Assembly (NCBI RefSeq): GCF_041434935.1
Contig: NZ_CP107964.1
Coordinates: forward strand, 1,302,001-1,366,000
Length of the DNA: 64,000 bases
Source of the DNA: Kitasatospora sp. NBC_00374
GTDB lineage: Bacteria > Actinomycetota > Actinomycetes > Streptomycetales > Streptomycetaceae
Direction of reading: 5' to 3'
Part shown: one piece after another, positions 44,234-54,026 of the stretch
Layout: each line of letters begins with the position of its first letter
Position numbering within the stretch: position 1 is the first letter of the stretch
Translations under genes and position numbers: made by a program
The notes under the pieces: generated by a model
Database searches by the model: none
What the model was told of the DNA's origin: nothing
The model's input: the letters and a program-made list of their open reading frames with translations, nothing else

Positions 44234-44537
44234 CGAGTGCGCCTCCGACCTCGCCGCGCAGCCCGTACACCTCGCGGCGGCCGCCGATCGGGACCAGTTC
44301 GACCTCGACGGGGATGCCGGGCTCGAACCGGACCGCCGTGCCGGCGGGGACGTTGAGCCGCAGGCCGTACGCCGCCCGGCGGTCGAACTCCAGGCCGGGG
44401 TTGGCCTCGGCGAAGTGGTAGTGGGAGCCGACCTGCACCGGGCGGTCGGCGGCGTTGACGGCGGTCAGCCGGGTGACGGGGCGGCCCGCGTTGAGGGCGA
44501 TGTCGCCTTCCCCGTACAGGATCTCGCCGGGCGTCAC
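44226..44537 (-). CDS. ureB: urease subunit beta
   Basis: A 103-residue urease beta subunit: the start [20 protein letters not shown] and the core [18 protein letters not shown] and [19 protein letters not shown] are diagnostic. It packs against UreC and UreA in the (abc)3 trimer. The GTG start at 44537 overlaps the stop of ureA (GTGA), so translation is coupled. Confidence 0.97.
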   Translation of the reverse strand: MTPGEILYGEGDIALNAGRPVTRLTAVNAADRPVQVGSHYHFAEANPGLEFDRRAAYGLRLNVPAGTAVRFEPGIPVEVELVPIGGRREVYGLRGEVGGALDD

Positions 44538-44836
44538 AGGATCGGCCCGTGGACGGTGACCAGCTTGGTGCCGTCCGGGAAGGTGGCCTCCACCTGGACG
44601 TCGGGGATCATCTCGGCGATGCCCTCCATGACGTCCTTGCGGCTCAGCACGTGGCGGCCGGACTCCATCAGCTCGGCGACGGTGCGGCCGTCGCGGGCGC
44701 CCTCCAGCACGTGGGAGGTGATCAGGGCGACGGCCTCGGGGTGGTTCAGGCGCAGTCCGCGGGCCTGCCGGCCGCGGGCCACGTCGGCGGCCACGTGGAT
44801 GAGCAGGCGTTCCTGCTCGTGGGGGGTGAGCTTCAT
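44534..44836 (-). CDS. ureA: urease subunit gamma
   Basis: A 100-residue urease gamma subunit beginning [20 protein letters not shown], with [20 protein letters not shown] and [20 protein letters not shown]. The ATG at 44836 has GAGGT six bases upstream; the 13-codon in-frame extension is not conserved. It is the first gene of the operon. The 228 bases upstream to the TetR gene hold the presumed promoter; I see no clear NtcA- or GlnR-type site. Confidence 0.97.
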   Translation of the reverse strand: MKLTPHEQERLLIHVAADVARGRQARGLRLNHPEAVALITSHVLEGARDGRTVAELMESGRHVLSRKDVMEGIAEMIPDVQVEATFPDGTKLVTVHGPIL

Positions 44837-45103
44837 CTGCGGACCTCGGGTGGGAAGTTCAGATGGTTCGGACACGGCGTTGTGCCCCGGAAGGCCTCGG
44901 GTGCGCAGGATCGGCCGGGTCGGCGGCGGTGCGCGGGCGGCGCCGCCCGGCGGGACCGCCCCCGGGCCTGCACAACGGGAGGGTGGATCTCGCGGTTACG
45001 GTAGCCGACGAACTTCCCCGCCCCCAGGGCCGAACCGGCGCACCGGCGGCGAATTTACCCAGAATTGCCAAGGACCGGCGCGGCGTGTCGGAGAACGAAA
45101 CAT

Positions 45104-45916
45104 TCAGGCCGGCGGCACGGCCCGGGCGATCGCCGCCTCGACCCCGTCGAGGAGGACGGCGAGGCCGGCCGTGAAGGTCTCCCGGGCCTCGCGCTCCTGG
45201 TACGGCACGCTGTCGTCCTGCTCGAAGGCGGCCGTGCGGTCCTGCTCCAGGGCGGCCAGCAGGGGGAAGCGCTCGGCGAAGTCCGGGGCGACCTCGGCGA
45301 GCAGCGAGGCCCGGCCGAACCACCACTCGTCGTCGCCGACCCCGGTGGCGGCGGCCGCCTCCCTGGCCTCGGCCGCCGTCCGCACTGAGCCGCGGACGTA
45401 GCCGACCAGCGCGCCGACGATCCGGCGCAGCCGACCGCCCGGAAGGCCGGTGCCCGCGAGGGCTCCGATCAGGGCCTCCAGCGCGCGGTACTCGTTGGGG
45501 CCGAGCACCGGGCGGGCCTGGGAGACCTGGAGCACCCAGGGGTGGCGCAGGTGGAAGGCCCAGCTGTCGTCGGCCCAGGCGGTCACGGCGGCCCGCCAGC
45601 CGGCGGCCTGCGGGTACCCGGCGGGCAGCTCGGCGAGCACCTGGTCGTACATGAGGTCGACCAGTTCGCTCTTGCCCGGTACGTAGGTGTAGAGCGCCAT
45701 GGCGGTGCGGCCGAGCCGCTCGCCGACGGCGCGCATCGACAGGGCCGGCATGCCGTCGGCGTCCGCGACAGCCACCGCGGCCTCGACGATCGCGTCCACC
45801 GTGAGCCCCGGGCGGGGGCCCGGCCCCGGGCGGCGGACGGCGGCGGCCGGGCCGTTCCCGCGCCACAGCAGGTCCATCGAGCGGCGGGCGTCGCCCTGTC
45901 CGGCGAATACCACCAC
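45104..45916 (-). CDS. TetR family regulator, divergent from sip gene
   Basis: A TetR regulator of about 270 residues. The N-terminal HTH (about residues 40-85) is LTVDAIVEAAVAVADADGMPA then SMRAVGERLGRTAMALYTYV, the pattern of the TetR_C_11 (GntR-like-linker) subgroup; the helical ligand domain follows. AAGGAG directly abuts the ATG at 45922, so the GTG at 45916, six bases beyond, is the better start. The gene is divergent from the siderophore-interacting protein, and two copies of a CTTTACG-type operator lie between, so it probably represses both. Confidence 0.92.
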   Translation of the reverse strand: MVVFAGQGDARRSMDLLWRGNGPAAAVRRPGPGPRPGLTVDAIVEAAVAVADADGMPALSMRAVGERLGRTAMALYTYVPGKSELVDLMYDQVLAELPAGYPQAAGWRAAVTAWADDSWAFHLRHPWVLQVSQARPVLGPNEYRALEALIGALAGTGLPGGRLRRIVGALVGYVRGSVRTAAEAREAAAATGVGDDEWWFGRASLLAEVAPDFAERFPLLAALEQDRTAAFEQDDSVPYQEREARETFTAGLAVLLDGVEAAIARAVPPA

Positions 45917-45925
45917 GGGCATCTC

Positions 45926-45977
45926 CTTATGGCGTAAAGTGTCGAGCGAGCGTCATATCTTTACGGCATAAAGATAT
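45926..45977. promoter_or_regulatory. paired TetR-type operators between tetR and sip genes
   Basis: Site B at 45955-45977 is a perfect inverted repeat (9-bp arms ATATCTTTA/TAAAGATAT, spacer CGGCA). Site A at 45926-45939, read on the minus strand, is CTTTACGCCATAAG, nearly the same as CTTTACGGCATAAAG in site B. The two share the TTTACGxCATAA core, one near each gene start, as expected for one dimeric repressor acting on both promoters. Confidence 0.75.
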
Positions 45978-45988
45978 CAGGAGGACCC

Positions 45989-46840
<852 letters not shown>

Positions 46841-46887
46841 CCCGGCACGAGCGCCGGCGCCTGCGCCGGCAGGACGAGAATGGGGCC

Positions 46888-47913
46888 ATGGACACCGCGG
46901 GCGCATCGGCGCTGATCGACCAAGCCGTGGCAGCGACCCGCCGGCTCACCGGCCGGGAGGACGCCGAAGCGGTCGGCGCGCTGCTCGACCGGGTCGCCGA
47001 GGACGGTCCGACGGCGCTGCGCCTCGGTACCGGCCTGATCGCCTCCGCCGACCCCGCGGCCCGCACGGTGGGGTGCCGGCTGCTGCGACGGGCGAGCAAC
47101 CTGCACGAGGCGATCCGGGCGGAGGCCGCGGCCCGGCTGCTCGCTCTCCTCCCCGCCGAACGGGACGAAACGGTGCGGTGGATCGCGATCCACGCGCTCG
47201 CCGCGACCCAGGACGAACGGGCGGTGCCCCTGCTGGTCTCCCTGGCCGAGGACCCGGATCCCGGGATCCGCCGGGCGGTGGCGCAGTCCCTCCCCGGGGT
47301 GGCGCCGGACCGGCCGGGCGATCCGGAGGTACCCGCCCTGATCCGGCTGACCGCCGACCCCGACCCGGAGGTCCGCAACTGGGCCGTCTTCGGGCTGGGA
47401 TTCCAGCTGCCCGTCGACACTCCGGCCGTGCGGGCGGCACTCTGGGCACGGACCACCGACGACTTCCCGGAGGCCCGCGGCGAGGGCATCCGGGGCATGG
47501 CCGTCCGGCACGACCCCCGCGCCGTCCCCCTGCTCGCCGACCTGCTGGAGTGGTCCGAGGGCGACCCGCTGTCGCTGCGCGCCGCCGCCGTCCTCGGCGC
47601 GCCGGAACTGCTCCCCCGGCTGCGATCCCTCGACCCTCGCACGCCCGGGCTCGACGAGGCCCTGGCCGCCTGCGACCCGGTGGCCCGACGCCACCTCGAC
47701 GACCGGGCCTGGGCCCTGCTCGAGGACGTCCAGCGGCGACTCCCGGACGCCGCAGCCGCGCTCTCCGCCGAACGCTTCGAGCCCGGCCTCGACCTGACCG
47801 TCACCACCGCCGACGGGCCCCTGCACTGGTCCGTGGGCCCGCTGCTCGCCCGGGCCGCCGGCAGCGTCGGGCGCGCGGCGGAGCTGGTGGTGACGGACAT
47901 CGCGACCGAGTGA
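46888..47913 (+). CDS. HEAT-repeat protein
   Basis: A cytosolic alpha-solenoid of about 341 residues. Repeated helical pairs are clear: AEAAARLLALLPAERDETVR, WIAIHALAATQDERAVPLL, ALAEDPDPGIRRAVAQSLPG and TADPDPEVRNWAVFGLGFQ. HEAT repeats bind proteins or, in some cases, act as lyase-like or DNA-repair (AlkD-type) scaffolds; no catalytic residues are identified. The start is the ATG at 46888 or a GTG at 46837 overlapping the SIP stop. Co-transcription with the SIP gene is likely. Confidence 0.85.
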   Translation: MDTAGASALIDQAVAATRRLTGREDAEAVGALLDRVAEDGPTALRLGTGLIASADPAARTVGCRLLRRASNLHEAIRAEAAARLLALLPAERDETVRWIAIHALAATQDERAVPLLVSLAEDPDPGIRRAVAQSLPGVAPDRPGDPEVPALIRLTADPDPEVRNWAVFGLGFQLPVDTPAVRAALWARTTDDFPEARGEGIRGMAVRHDPRAVPLLADLLEWSEGDPLSLRAAAVLGAPELLPRLRSLDPRTPGLDEALAACDPVARRHLDDRAWALLEDVQRRLPDAAAALSAERFEPGLDLTVTTADGPLHWSVGPLLARAAGSVGRAAELVVTDIATE

Positions 47914-48599
47914 GCGCCGGTCTTCGCAGGGGTCTGCGCCCGAACGGCCCCCAGTCCTGACCGGACGTCAGAGGTCGGTCACCGACGGGCCGAGTAGTCA
48001 TCGGGTTCCGCGTCGGTGGCCGGTCGAGCACGCAGTTCGACGTCGTGGCGAACCCCCGTCGCGCTCCAGCTCTCGCCGCTCCGGTCCCCCACGGTGAACC
48101 CCGCCACCCGACCCGGCCCTGTCCGACGTGGTCGCCGAGCTCAGCCGGGTGATCATCGCCGCCCGGTGGCGCCCAACGGCCCAGGCCGACCCACGGATCA
48201 GGACATCCGCGCCGTCCAGCCCGCCCGGGCCGCAGCCTGCGCAGCCTGATCACCCATACCTGCCAGAGCGTCCAGGCCGAGCCTCACCCACCCGGCCCAC
48301 GTCTTCCTGCCCGCCTGCTGTGCGTATGCGATCGTTGCCACCAGAAGCGTCGGTGCGAGCACAGTCGCGCGTCAATTTTCGGAGCCCGGCTGTTCCTGAC
48401 CACTGTTGTGGCGGCCTGGACCCCCGGCCGGGGTCCGTTCTGTTCATTCCTCGCCCTCAAGGGGCGAGTGTGTCGCGGCAGTTCAGGTCGGAACCAATGT
48501 TGATCTCGGCCACAGTCGGCCTGACTCATTTTCATCCACGCGGTGGGCACAGCACACGGCGCACCAGCGGTGCCATGGCACCCCGAGAGGAAGACACTC
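47914..48599. other. leader/intergenic region with two hairpins
   Basis: No convincing gene in about 690 bases. Two hairpins are consecutive: arms 48418-48424/48430-48436 (followed by a T-rich tail) and 48450-48456/48462-48468. They lie 130-180 bases before the tandem unknown genes and could be a terminator or attenuator. TTGATC at 48495-48500 could be a -35 region, but no good -10 matches. Confidence 0.5.
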
Positions 48600-49759
48600 A
48601 TGTCCTTTGTTGACGTTCAGAACCAGCTGTACAACGCGATGTGCGATGGGCTGCAGCAATCGCCCGACCGCTTCCAGATTCTCCAGCCGGCTCCCCCCTC
48701 TCCAAGGGCGAGGGAGACACACCGCTGTGGACTCTGTTCAACAACATCCCTCCCCTCTCGCTGAATCAGAACTACGTTGCCAGCGGCGGAAACCAGCTCT
48801 TCTCCGACTTCAGCGCGCTGATGGGCGCACTGAAGCCGGCGACCTCCATCGACGTCAAGAAGGACATCGGCGAGGACAATTTCATCGCTTTCACCGCCTA
48901 CCTGGGGGGACTCAAGCCGACGCCCCCGGTGGCCAAGTACTCGGAGATCTTCTTCTCGTGGGCGATGCAGTACGCGCCCGATGTTGCTCAGATCGGGGCG
49001 GCGGACTACGCCGCGATCGTCCTCGATCCGATCCTCTCCGCCCAGTTCTCGTTGCTGACCTACAAGGCCGGCAAGCTGCAGCCGGACTGGGCTCGGGGCT
49101 ACAAGGACATGGTGAGAGAGCTCGCAGACGCACCCACACGCACCTTCAAGGTGGACAGCTCGACCACGAGTTCGAACGTGTCGCACACCTGGGCCGCCGG
49201 GCAGCACTCCGGCCTCTTCGGCCTGTGGGAGGGCAGCTCGAGCGACGACCAGGTGAGCAAGCAGTTCGCGAGCAGCTCGTTCAGGGTCGAAGCATCGTTC
49301 GAGCACCTGCTTCTCTTCCAGACCAACGCCGGCGCGTGGTACGAATCCGCCGCACTCGGTCTGGCCTACCACAACCAGGGGGACCCGCCGTGGCGCACGG
49401 GTAGCGCGATCACCTGGGAGAACACCTTCGGCACCCAGGGCAACATGCAGCGCTTCGCGATCAATCTGCTGATTGCCGACACCATGAACATCGTGGTGAA
49501 GGCGAACACCACGTACAGCGAGCAGCAGCAGCAGACCATCACCGAAAACAAGAAGAACGGGCTGTGGCCGTTCTACACCTCCTCCAGCACCTCCGGGGTG
49601 GAGTCGAAGGTGGAGTTCGACGACACCGGCGCGATCATGATCACCACCACATCGGCTCCCACCGTTCCAGTGGTGATCGGGGTCAATGTCGCGCCGATCA
49701 GTTCTTTCGTCGGCTTCGCCGTGTCGGCGCTCGAGAAGCGAGCCATGTACCAGGCATGA
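48600..49759 (+). CDS. unknown tandem paralogue 1, with a one-base frame break
   Basis: The gene begins MSFVDVQNQLYNAMCDGLQQ after AGAGGAA and continues QILQPAP, where a C6 run at 48693-48698 puts the ribosome out of frame; a C7 would restore LSKGEGDTPLWTLFNNIPP and give about 386 residues. The frame then runs uninterrupted to 49759. It is paralogous to the next gene over its whole length; shared features are the LYNxMxxGLQ start, WYESAALGLAYHNQGDPPW, QRFAINLLIADT, GLWPFYTSS and VVIGVNVAPISSF. No signal peptide, membrane segment or known domain is seen; the C-terminal half looks beta-rich. The family is unknown to me. It could be a sequencing error, pseudogene or slippage-controlled gene. Confidence 0.75.
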
Positions 49760-49780
49760 CGCCGGTAACCAGGTAGACCC

Positions 49781-49812
49781 GTCGGCCGGTGATCAGCTGA
49801 CCACCGGCCGAC
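49781..49812 (+). terminator. hairpin between the tandem paralogues
   Basis: Perfect 11-bp arms (49781-49791, 49802-49812) with a 10-base loop, 21 bases after the first stop and 48 before the second start. It would terminate or attenuate read-through from paralogue 1. Confidence 0.7.
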
Positions 49813-49859
49813 AGGCCTGTCCGGTCCTGAACAGCGAGCCTCGAAGAAAGGACAGCACC

Positions 49860-50996
49860 ATGCCAGTGGTGCCGCCGCCACCACCCAACTCCATGACCGG
49901 GCTCCAGAATCGCTGGTACAACACCATGCTGAAGGGCCTGGCCGCCGATAAGTCGACCGCCCAGCTCATCCAACCCGTACCACTGCTCGAACTCTCCGAC
50001 GCCGCGCTGTGGGCGTACGAGAACACGGTCCCGCCCGCATCTCTCACCTACAACTGGAAGATCGTGGACTGCGCCTCATTCTTCGGCGAGTACGCGTCCG
50101 TGATCGAAGTGCTGTCCAGGCAGAGCACCTTCGAAGAGGACATCGGCCCGGACGTCTACAAGGAGTGGATCGCCTATCTCAACACGGTGATCCCGCCGCC
50201 GAGCGACGATGAACTGCCTGACCTGTTCCAGCAGTGGGCCTTGCAGCACCACCCTGACGTAGCAAGCATCGGCGCCTCGGACCTGACCAACATCGCCCAG
50301 TTGACCGATCTGCAGAAGCTGCTCCGCACCTACCAGGGGCCCCCTGCAGTGCCTGCACACTACAAAGGCGGCATCAAAGAACTGCAGGCCAGGCTCGCCG
50401 GCTCGCAACCCGTCAATCTCTCGTTCAGCAGCACAACGGCGGCCTCCGACGTCTCCGACACCTGGGCAAGAGGTGTGAATGCCCACCTCTCCGGACTGTG
50501 GACAGGCGCCCAGTGGTTCGACGCCACCACCGTGAAGTTCGCCACGAGTGCGGTAACCGCCAGTGTCACCCTGGGAAGGTACACGACATGGACGGCCATT
50601 CCTGACAGTGAATGGTACGACTCAGGCCTGCTTCATTCAGCCTACGCAAATCACGTCGGTCCGCCATGGGTGCAGAACTGTCACCCGAACTGGCACGACA
50701 TGTTCGCCGAAGGGAGTGGGCGGCTCCTGCGAGCGGTTGCATCCCTGCTGGTGGCGGACAACGTTACTTGCAAAGTCAGCTCGGACGCCGCATTCTCCGC
50801 CGACGACCAGCAGGCGCTCAAGGCCAAGGCGGCGGCCGGCGTGTGGCCCTTCTTCGTACCTACCGGTGACGGCGTCACCAACAACGTCAGCTTCGACGGG
50901 CAGGGCAAGCTCACACTCGAGATCAATACCCCCAAGGGCAGACCACTGGTCATCGGCGCGACCGTGCTCGACATCGCCAGATACCTCGGACAGTGA
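49860..50996 (+). CDS. unknown tandem paralogue 2, 378 aa
   Basis: An intact 378-residue protein with AAAGGA eight bases before the ATG. After a proline run (VVPPPPPNS) it has LQNRWYNTMLKGLAADKSTA and QLIQPVPLLELSDAALWAYE, then KFATSAVTASVTLGR, WYDSGLLHSAYANHVGPPW, RAVASLLVADNVTCKV, AAAGVWPFFVP and RPLVIGATVLDIA. Each motif aligns with paralogue 1 in the same order. Trp and Pro are unusually frequent and the C-terminal half alternates like beta-strands. No signal peptide or membrane helix is seen. I do not recognise the family and give no function. Base composition is visibly less GC-rich than in the neighbours, suggesting transfer. Confidence 0.88.
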   Translation: MPVVPPPPPNSMTGLQNRWYNTMLKGLAADKSTAQLIQPVPLLELSDAALWAYENTVPPASLTYNWKIVDCASFFGEYASVIEVLSRQSTFEEDIGPDVYKEWIAYLNTVIPPPSDDELPDLFQQWALQHHPDVASIGASDLTNIAQLTDLQKLLRTYQGPPAVPAHYKGGIKELQARLAGSQPVNLSFSSTTAASDVSDTWARGVNAHLSGLWTGAQWFDATTVKFATSAVTASVTLGRYTTWTAIPDSEWYDSGLLHSAYANHVGPPWVQNCHPNWHDMFAEGSGRLLRAVASLLVADNVTCKVSSDAAFSADDQQALKAKAAAGVWPFFVPTGDGVTNNVSFDGQGKLTLEINTPKGRPLVIGATVLDIARYLGQ

Positions 50997-51130
50997 AACG
51001 GCGGACAGATGCCGCTGCGGCGGGTACGTTGACCACCCGCCACCAGCGTCCTCACCCTCGGGGCCGCTGAATGTGGGGACTGCCCGATCAATCAGCGGTG
51101 CAGGTTTCCTGGTCACTTGACCACTGGTGG

Positions 51131-51178
51131 CCGACGGACCGGCGGCCCTCGAAGACGTGAGGACCGCCAGTCCGCCGG
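51131..51178. terminator. bidirectional terminator after paralogue 2
   Basis: Imperfect 20-bp arms (17 of 20 paired; 51131-51150 with 51159-51178) and an 8-base loop, between the convergent stops at 50996 and 51238. Confidence 0.65.
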
Positions 51179-51237
51179 TGCGTCCAGGTCTTGCGGTCCG
51201 TGTCGGGCAGACCAGCGCAGTGCCTCGTCACCTCGGG

Positions 51238-52263
51238 CTACGCAGGTGAATCGGACACTCCCGGTTGAGCTGGTGCGGCGAGGTGGGGTCGCCGACTGGT
51301 GCGGCGCAGGATGCCGACGGCGGTGGCCACGGCCAGGAAGGCGAGGACTACGCCGCTGTTGCGGAGCAGGTCGTGGGCGTCGATCGGGGCGCTCCTGTAG
51401 AGGGGCGGGGCGACCATGACCGTCCAGGGGAGGACGGCCAGCGCGATACCGCCGGCCCGCAGGCGGTCGGTGTTGGGACTCCCGAGGTGCAGGAGGTAGG
51501 CGAGGGTCACCACGAGGGCCGGCCAGGCGGTGGAGGCGTCGAGCGGGACCTGGACGGAGGGCGGGAACACGACGTTGCCGTAGTCGGCGGGCCAGGTGCC
51601 GATCCAGAGGACGGCGAGGCCGCTCATCGGCAGCGCGATGGCGAGCGCACAGGCCACCGCCCAGGAACGGCCTCGCGGGGAGACGTCGACGGCGTCGGGC
51701 GGTGCGACCAGCACCAGGACACCCATGACGACCCAGAGCCCGAGCAGGTCCGCGTACTGGGTGAACGCCGTACTCGGGTGGAACTGCGCGGCCACGGCGA
51801 CGCCGATCCGGGCCACGACGGCCACCAGGACGAGGGCTCGGGCCGGAGCCCAGCGGCCGAGGGCGGCGCACAGCAGGGCGAGGACCCAGGGAGCAGTCTG
51901 CGCGGCGCTCACCGCGGTCCGGGCGGCGGGGTTCCCCCAGCCCAGGTAGGGGTCGGGCAGGAAGAGTCCGATCAGCAGATGGACCAGGCTCAGGGCCGCC
52001 CCGCCGGCCAGCAGGAACGGCGCGGCGCCGGCGATGATCCTGCCTGCGGGGTCGCGCGAGCTGAGCCGGGTGCGCAGCCGCACGGCGTGTGCGGCGAGGG
52101 CGGCCCACTCGCGCAGGGTGGTGCGCCGGTCGGCGTGCCGGACGGCTTCGGCGAAGACGGCGGTGATCTCCTCGCCGTGCGCGGCGCGGTACTTGGCCGG
52201 GTAGAGGCTGTTCAGGGGGAGCCGTCGCAGCAGGGCGGGAGCGGAGATGCGCGAGTCGGTCAT
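51238..52263 (-). CDS. multi-pass membrane protein partnered with PadR
   Basis: A 341-residue integral membrane protein with about 8 predicted helices (for example LLAGGAALSLVHLLIGLFL, WVLALLCAALGRWAPARALV, VALPMSGLAVLWIG-type segments). The N-terminal LYPAKYRAAHGEEITAVFAE resembles the soluble prefix domain found on permease-like proteins encoded next to PadR regulators. The function is unknown. Its ATG at 52263 overlaps the stop of the padR gene (ATGA), so the two are translationally coupled. Confidence 0.85.
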   Translation of the reverse strand: MTDSRISAPALLRRLPLNSLYPAKYRAAHGEEITAVFAEAVRHADRRTTLREWAALAAHAVRLRTRLSSRDPAGRIIAGAAPFLLAGGAALSLVHLLIGLFLPDPYLGWGNPAARTAVSAAQTAPWVLALLCAALGRWAPARALVLVAVVARIGVAVAAQFHPSTAFTQYADLLGLWVVMGVLVLVAPPDAVDVSPRGRSWAVACALAIALPMSGLAVLWIGTWPADYGNVVFPPSVQVPLDASTAWPALVVTLAYLLHLGSPNTDRLRAGGIALAVLPWTVMVAPPLYRSAPIDAHDLLRNSGVVLAFLAVATAVGILRRTSRRPHLAAPAQPGVSDSPA

Positions 52264-52619
52264 GCCGTCCCCCTGTTCGCCTGGAGCTTCGCCCGGAGGC
52301 CGCCGAGGGCGAGCCGACGCTCGGCCTCGGCCACGCCGGCGCGCAGCCGTTCCGTCTCGTTGGTCAGTGTCTCCCGGCCCTGCTCGGTCAGCGCGAAGCT
52401 GCGGCGCAGCCGTCCGGACACGACCTCCTCGCGGTCGATCCGGATGAGCCCCTGCTGGAGCAGGCGGTCCAGCGCCGTGTAGAGGGTGCCGGTGAGCAGT
52501 TTGGTCCGGCCTTCGGAGATCGCCAGGACTTCCTGGACGATCGCGTAGCCGTGCCGGGGCGTGTCGGCCAGCGCGGTGAGCACGAGACGTGCTGGTTCCT
52601 GAAGTTGACGGTCTGCCAT
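52260..52619 (-). CDS. PadR family transcriptional regulator
   Basis: A 119-residue winged-helix regulator: LVLTALADTPRHGYAIVQEV, SEGRTKLLTGTLYTALDRLL and QQGLIRIDREEVVSGRLRRS form the PadR domain, followed by a short helical dimerisation tail. The start is the ATG at 52619; the six-codon extension is unlikely. The AT-rich DNA at 52620-52665, containing TTTATATATG, is the probable promoter and operator. It controls the membrane protein it overlaps, most likely with autoregulation. Confidence 0.92.
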   Translation of the reverse strand: MADRQLQEPARLVLTALADTPRHGYAIVQEVLAISEGRTKLLTGTLYTALDRLLQQGLIRIDREEVVSGRLRRSFALTEQGRETLTNETERLRAGVAEAERRLALGGLRAKLQANRGTA

Positions 52620-52665
52620 ATCGCGAGCATAGATCAATGATTTATATATGTCGATGGTTTAGCTA
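52620..52665 (-). promoter_or_regulatory. AT-rich promoter/operator region of the padR operon
   Basis: This stretch is exceptionally AT-rich for the genome, with ATAGATCAATGATTTATATA reading into the padR start. On the minus strand TATATAAAT is a possible -10 box. No gene is seen between 52638 and 52827. Confidence 0.45.
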
Positions 52666-52827
52666 TTGAGGTGGCGCAGACCCCGACGGGGACGACACCT
52701 GGTGCCGGGACCGCATGGTGCGGGCACCCCGCGATCAGGTCGGCCCCGGTGGCCGCCATGCCGTGCCCACCGGGTCCGGGTTCTCGTCACTCCGCCCGCG
52801 GGGACTGACGGTTCGGCCGGGCGGCGG

Positions 52828-53937
52828 TTACCGCAGCATCGCCTCCAGCAGGTCCGCGCCGAGTCTGGCGCCGGCGGTCAGGTCGAGCTGGTGGAGCAGG
52901 TAGCGGCCGCGGCGGCGGGTGGTGAGCAGGCCGGCCCTGCGGAGCACCGCGAGATGGCGGGAGACCTCCGGGGCGGTGAGCTGCCAGGCCGCGGCCAGTT
53001 CGCCGGTGGTGTGCGCGCCCCGGGCCATGGTGCGGGCGAGGCGCAGCCGGACGGGGTGGGCGAGCGCCTCCAGGCGCTGCTGGACGAGGGCCAGGGAGAC
53101 CGGTTCGGGCAGGCCCGGTTCGGCGACCGGGTACTGCATCACCGGCCGTAGGCCGTGGGCGTACACCGCGACCAGGTGCGGGCGGCCGAAGGCGGTGGGG
53201 ATGAAGGTGATGCCGCCGTGCCCGACCGCGCTGGCGGTGTTGTCCTGCAGTTTGTCGACGACGATGCGCTGCCCGCGCGCTCCGGTGTCCTGGAGGCTGA
53301 CGGCGGGTGAGATCGCGGCCAGTGCCTCGGCGGGGCCGTGGCGGGCCAGCAGGTCGGCCTTGTGACGGGCGTCGGTGGCCAGGGCGGGCAGGACCTCGCG
53401 CCAGGCTTCGGCGAAGAACGCCTGGTCGCAGTCCTCCAGCAGGCGCCGGACCCTGGCCCGGACGGCGGGCGGGTCGCTGAACAGCCGTTCGGCGAAGGCC
53501 GCCTGGCGCGGGCCGCGGGCGAGCGCCAGTTCGCGGGCCCGTTCGCGGGCCACCGGGTCGGCCGGCGGCGCGGCCGCCCGGATGGCGAGCCGGGAGGAGC
53601 CGCAGGTGGCGATCAGGGCGGCGGACGTGTACTGCTCGTCGTCGAGGCGGTCGACGGCGTCGAGCTCCTGGGCGAGGTTCGCACCGGGTCGGCCGGGCAG
53701 CAGGAAGTCGGCGCGGGAGGAGCGCCAGAGGAAGTCGGCCTCCTGGAGCCGTTCGGCCAGTTCGGGGCTGATCGCCGCGGTGGTGGCCGCCGCCCAGCCG
53801 TGCAGGTCCGGGTGGTGGGCGGGCTCGGCGAGGACGTGCAGCATGGCGGTCAGTTCGGCGAGCGGCGACGGCGTGAACCGCAGCCGTTCCGGCGGCAGTC
53901 CGGTGATGTCGATGGTCAGGCTCACCCGGTCGATCAT
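52828..53937 (-). CDS. ArsR/HTH regulator of the DUF5937-like type
   Basis: A 369-residue protein with a long N-terminal ligand-like domain (about 1-270; RVSLTIDITGLPPERLRFTP, SPLAELTAMLHVLAEPAHHP) and a C-terminal winged helix (about 280-365; LEALAHPVRLRLARTMARGA, LAAAWQLTAPEVSRHLAVLR, LLTTRRRGRYLLHQLDL). The arrangement is typical of DUF5937-plus-ArsR regulators that control a divergent MFS exporter. The ATG at 53937 is preferred over the in-frame codon at 53958. It is divergent from the MFS gene, with a small inverted repeat between. Confidence 0.9.
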   Translation of the reverse strand: MIDRVSLTIDITGLPPERLRFTPSPLAELTAMLHVLAEPAHHPDLHGWAAATTAAISPELAERLQEADFLWRSSRADFLLPGRPGANLAQELDAVDRLDDEQYTSAALIATCGSSRLAIRAAAPPADPVARERARELALARGPRQAAFAERLFSDPPAVRARVRRLLEDCDQAFFAEAWREVLPALATDARHKADLLARHGPAEALAAISPAVSLQDTGARGQRIVVDKLQDNTASAVGHGGITFIPTAFGRPHLVAVYAHGLRPVMQYPVAEPGLPEPVSLALVQQRLEALAHPVRLRLARTMARGAHTTGELAAAWQLTAPEVSRHLAVLRRAGLLTTRRRGRYLLHQLDLTAGARLGADLLEAMLR

Positions 53938-53967
53938 GCCAGCAGGCCCGTACCGCACCGGCGTGGG

Positions 53968-53984
53968 TTGACGGATCCGGTCAA
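53968..53984. promoter_or_regulatory. candidate operator between arsR-like gene and MFS gene
   Basis: TTGACGGATCCGGTCAA: 5-bp arms around a seven-base centre that includes GGATCC. TTGACG can also serve as a -35 box for the MFS gene. It is centred about midway between the two starts (53937 and 54027). Confidence 0.45.
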
Positions 53985-54026
53985 TCCGCGTGCCCGGCGC
54001 CGCGGTGCCGGCACAGGGTCACCGCC

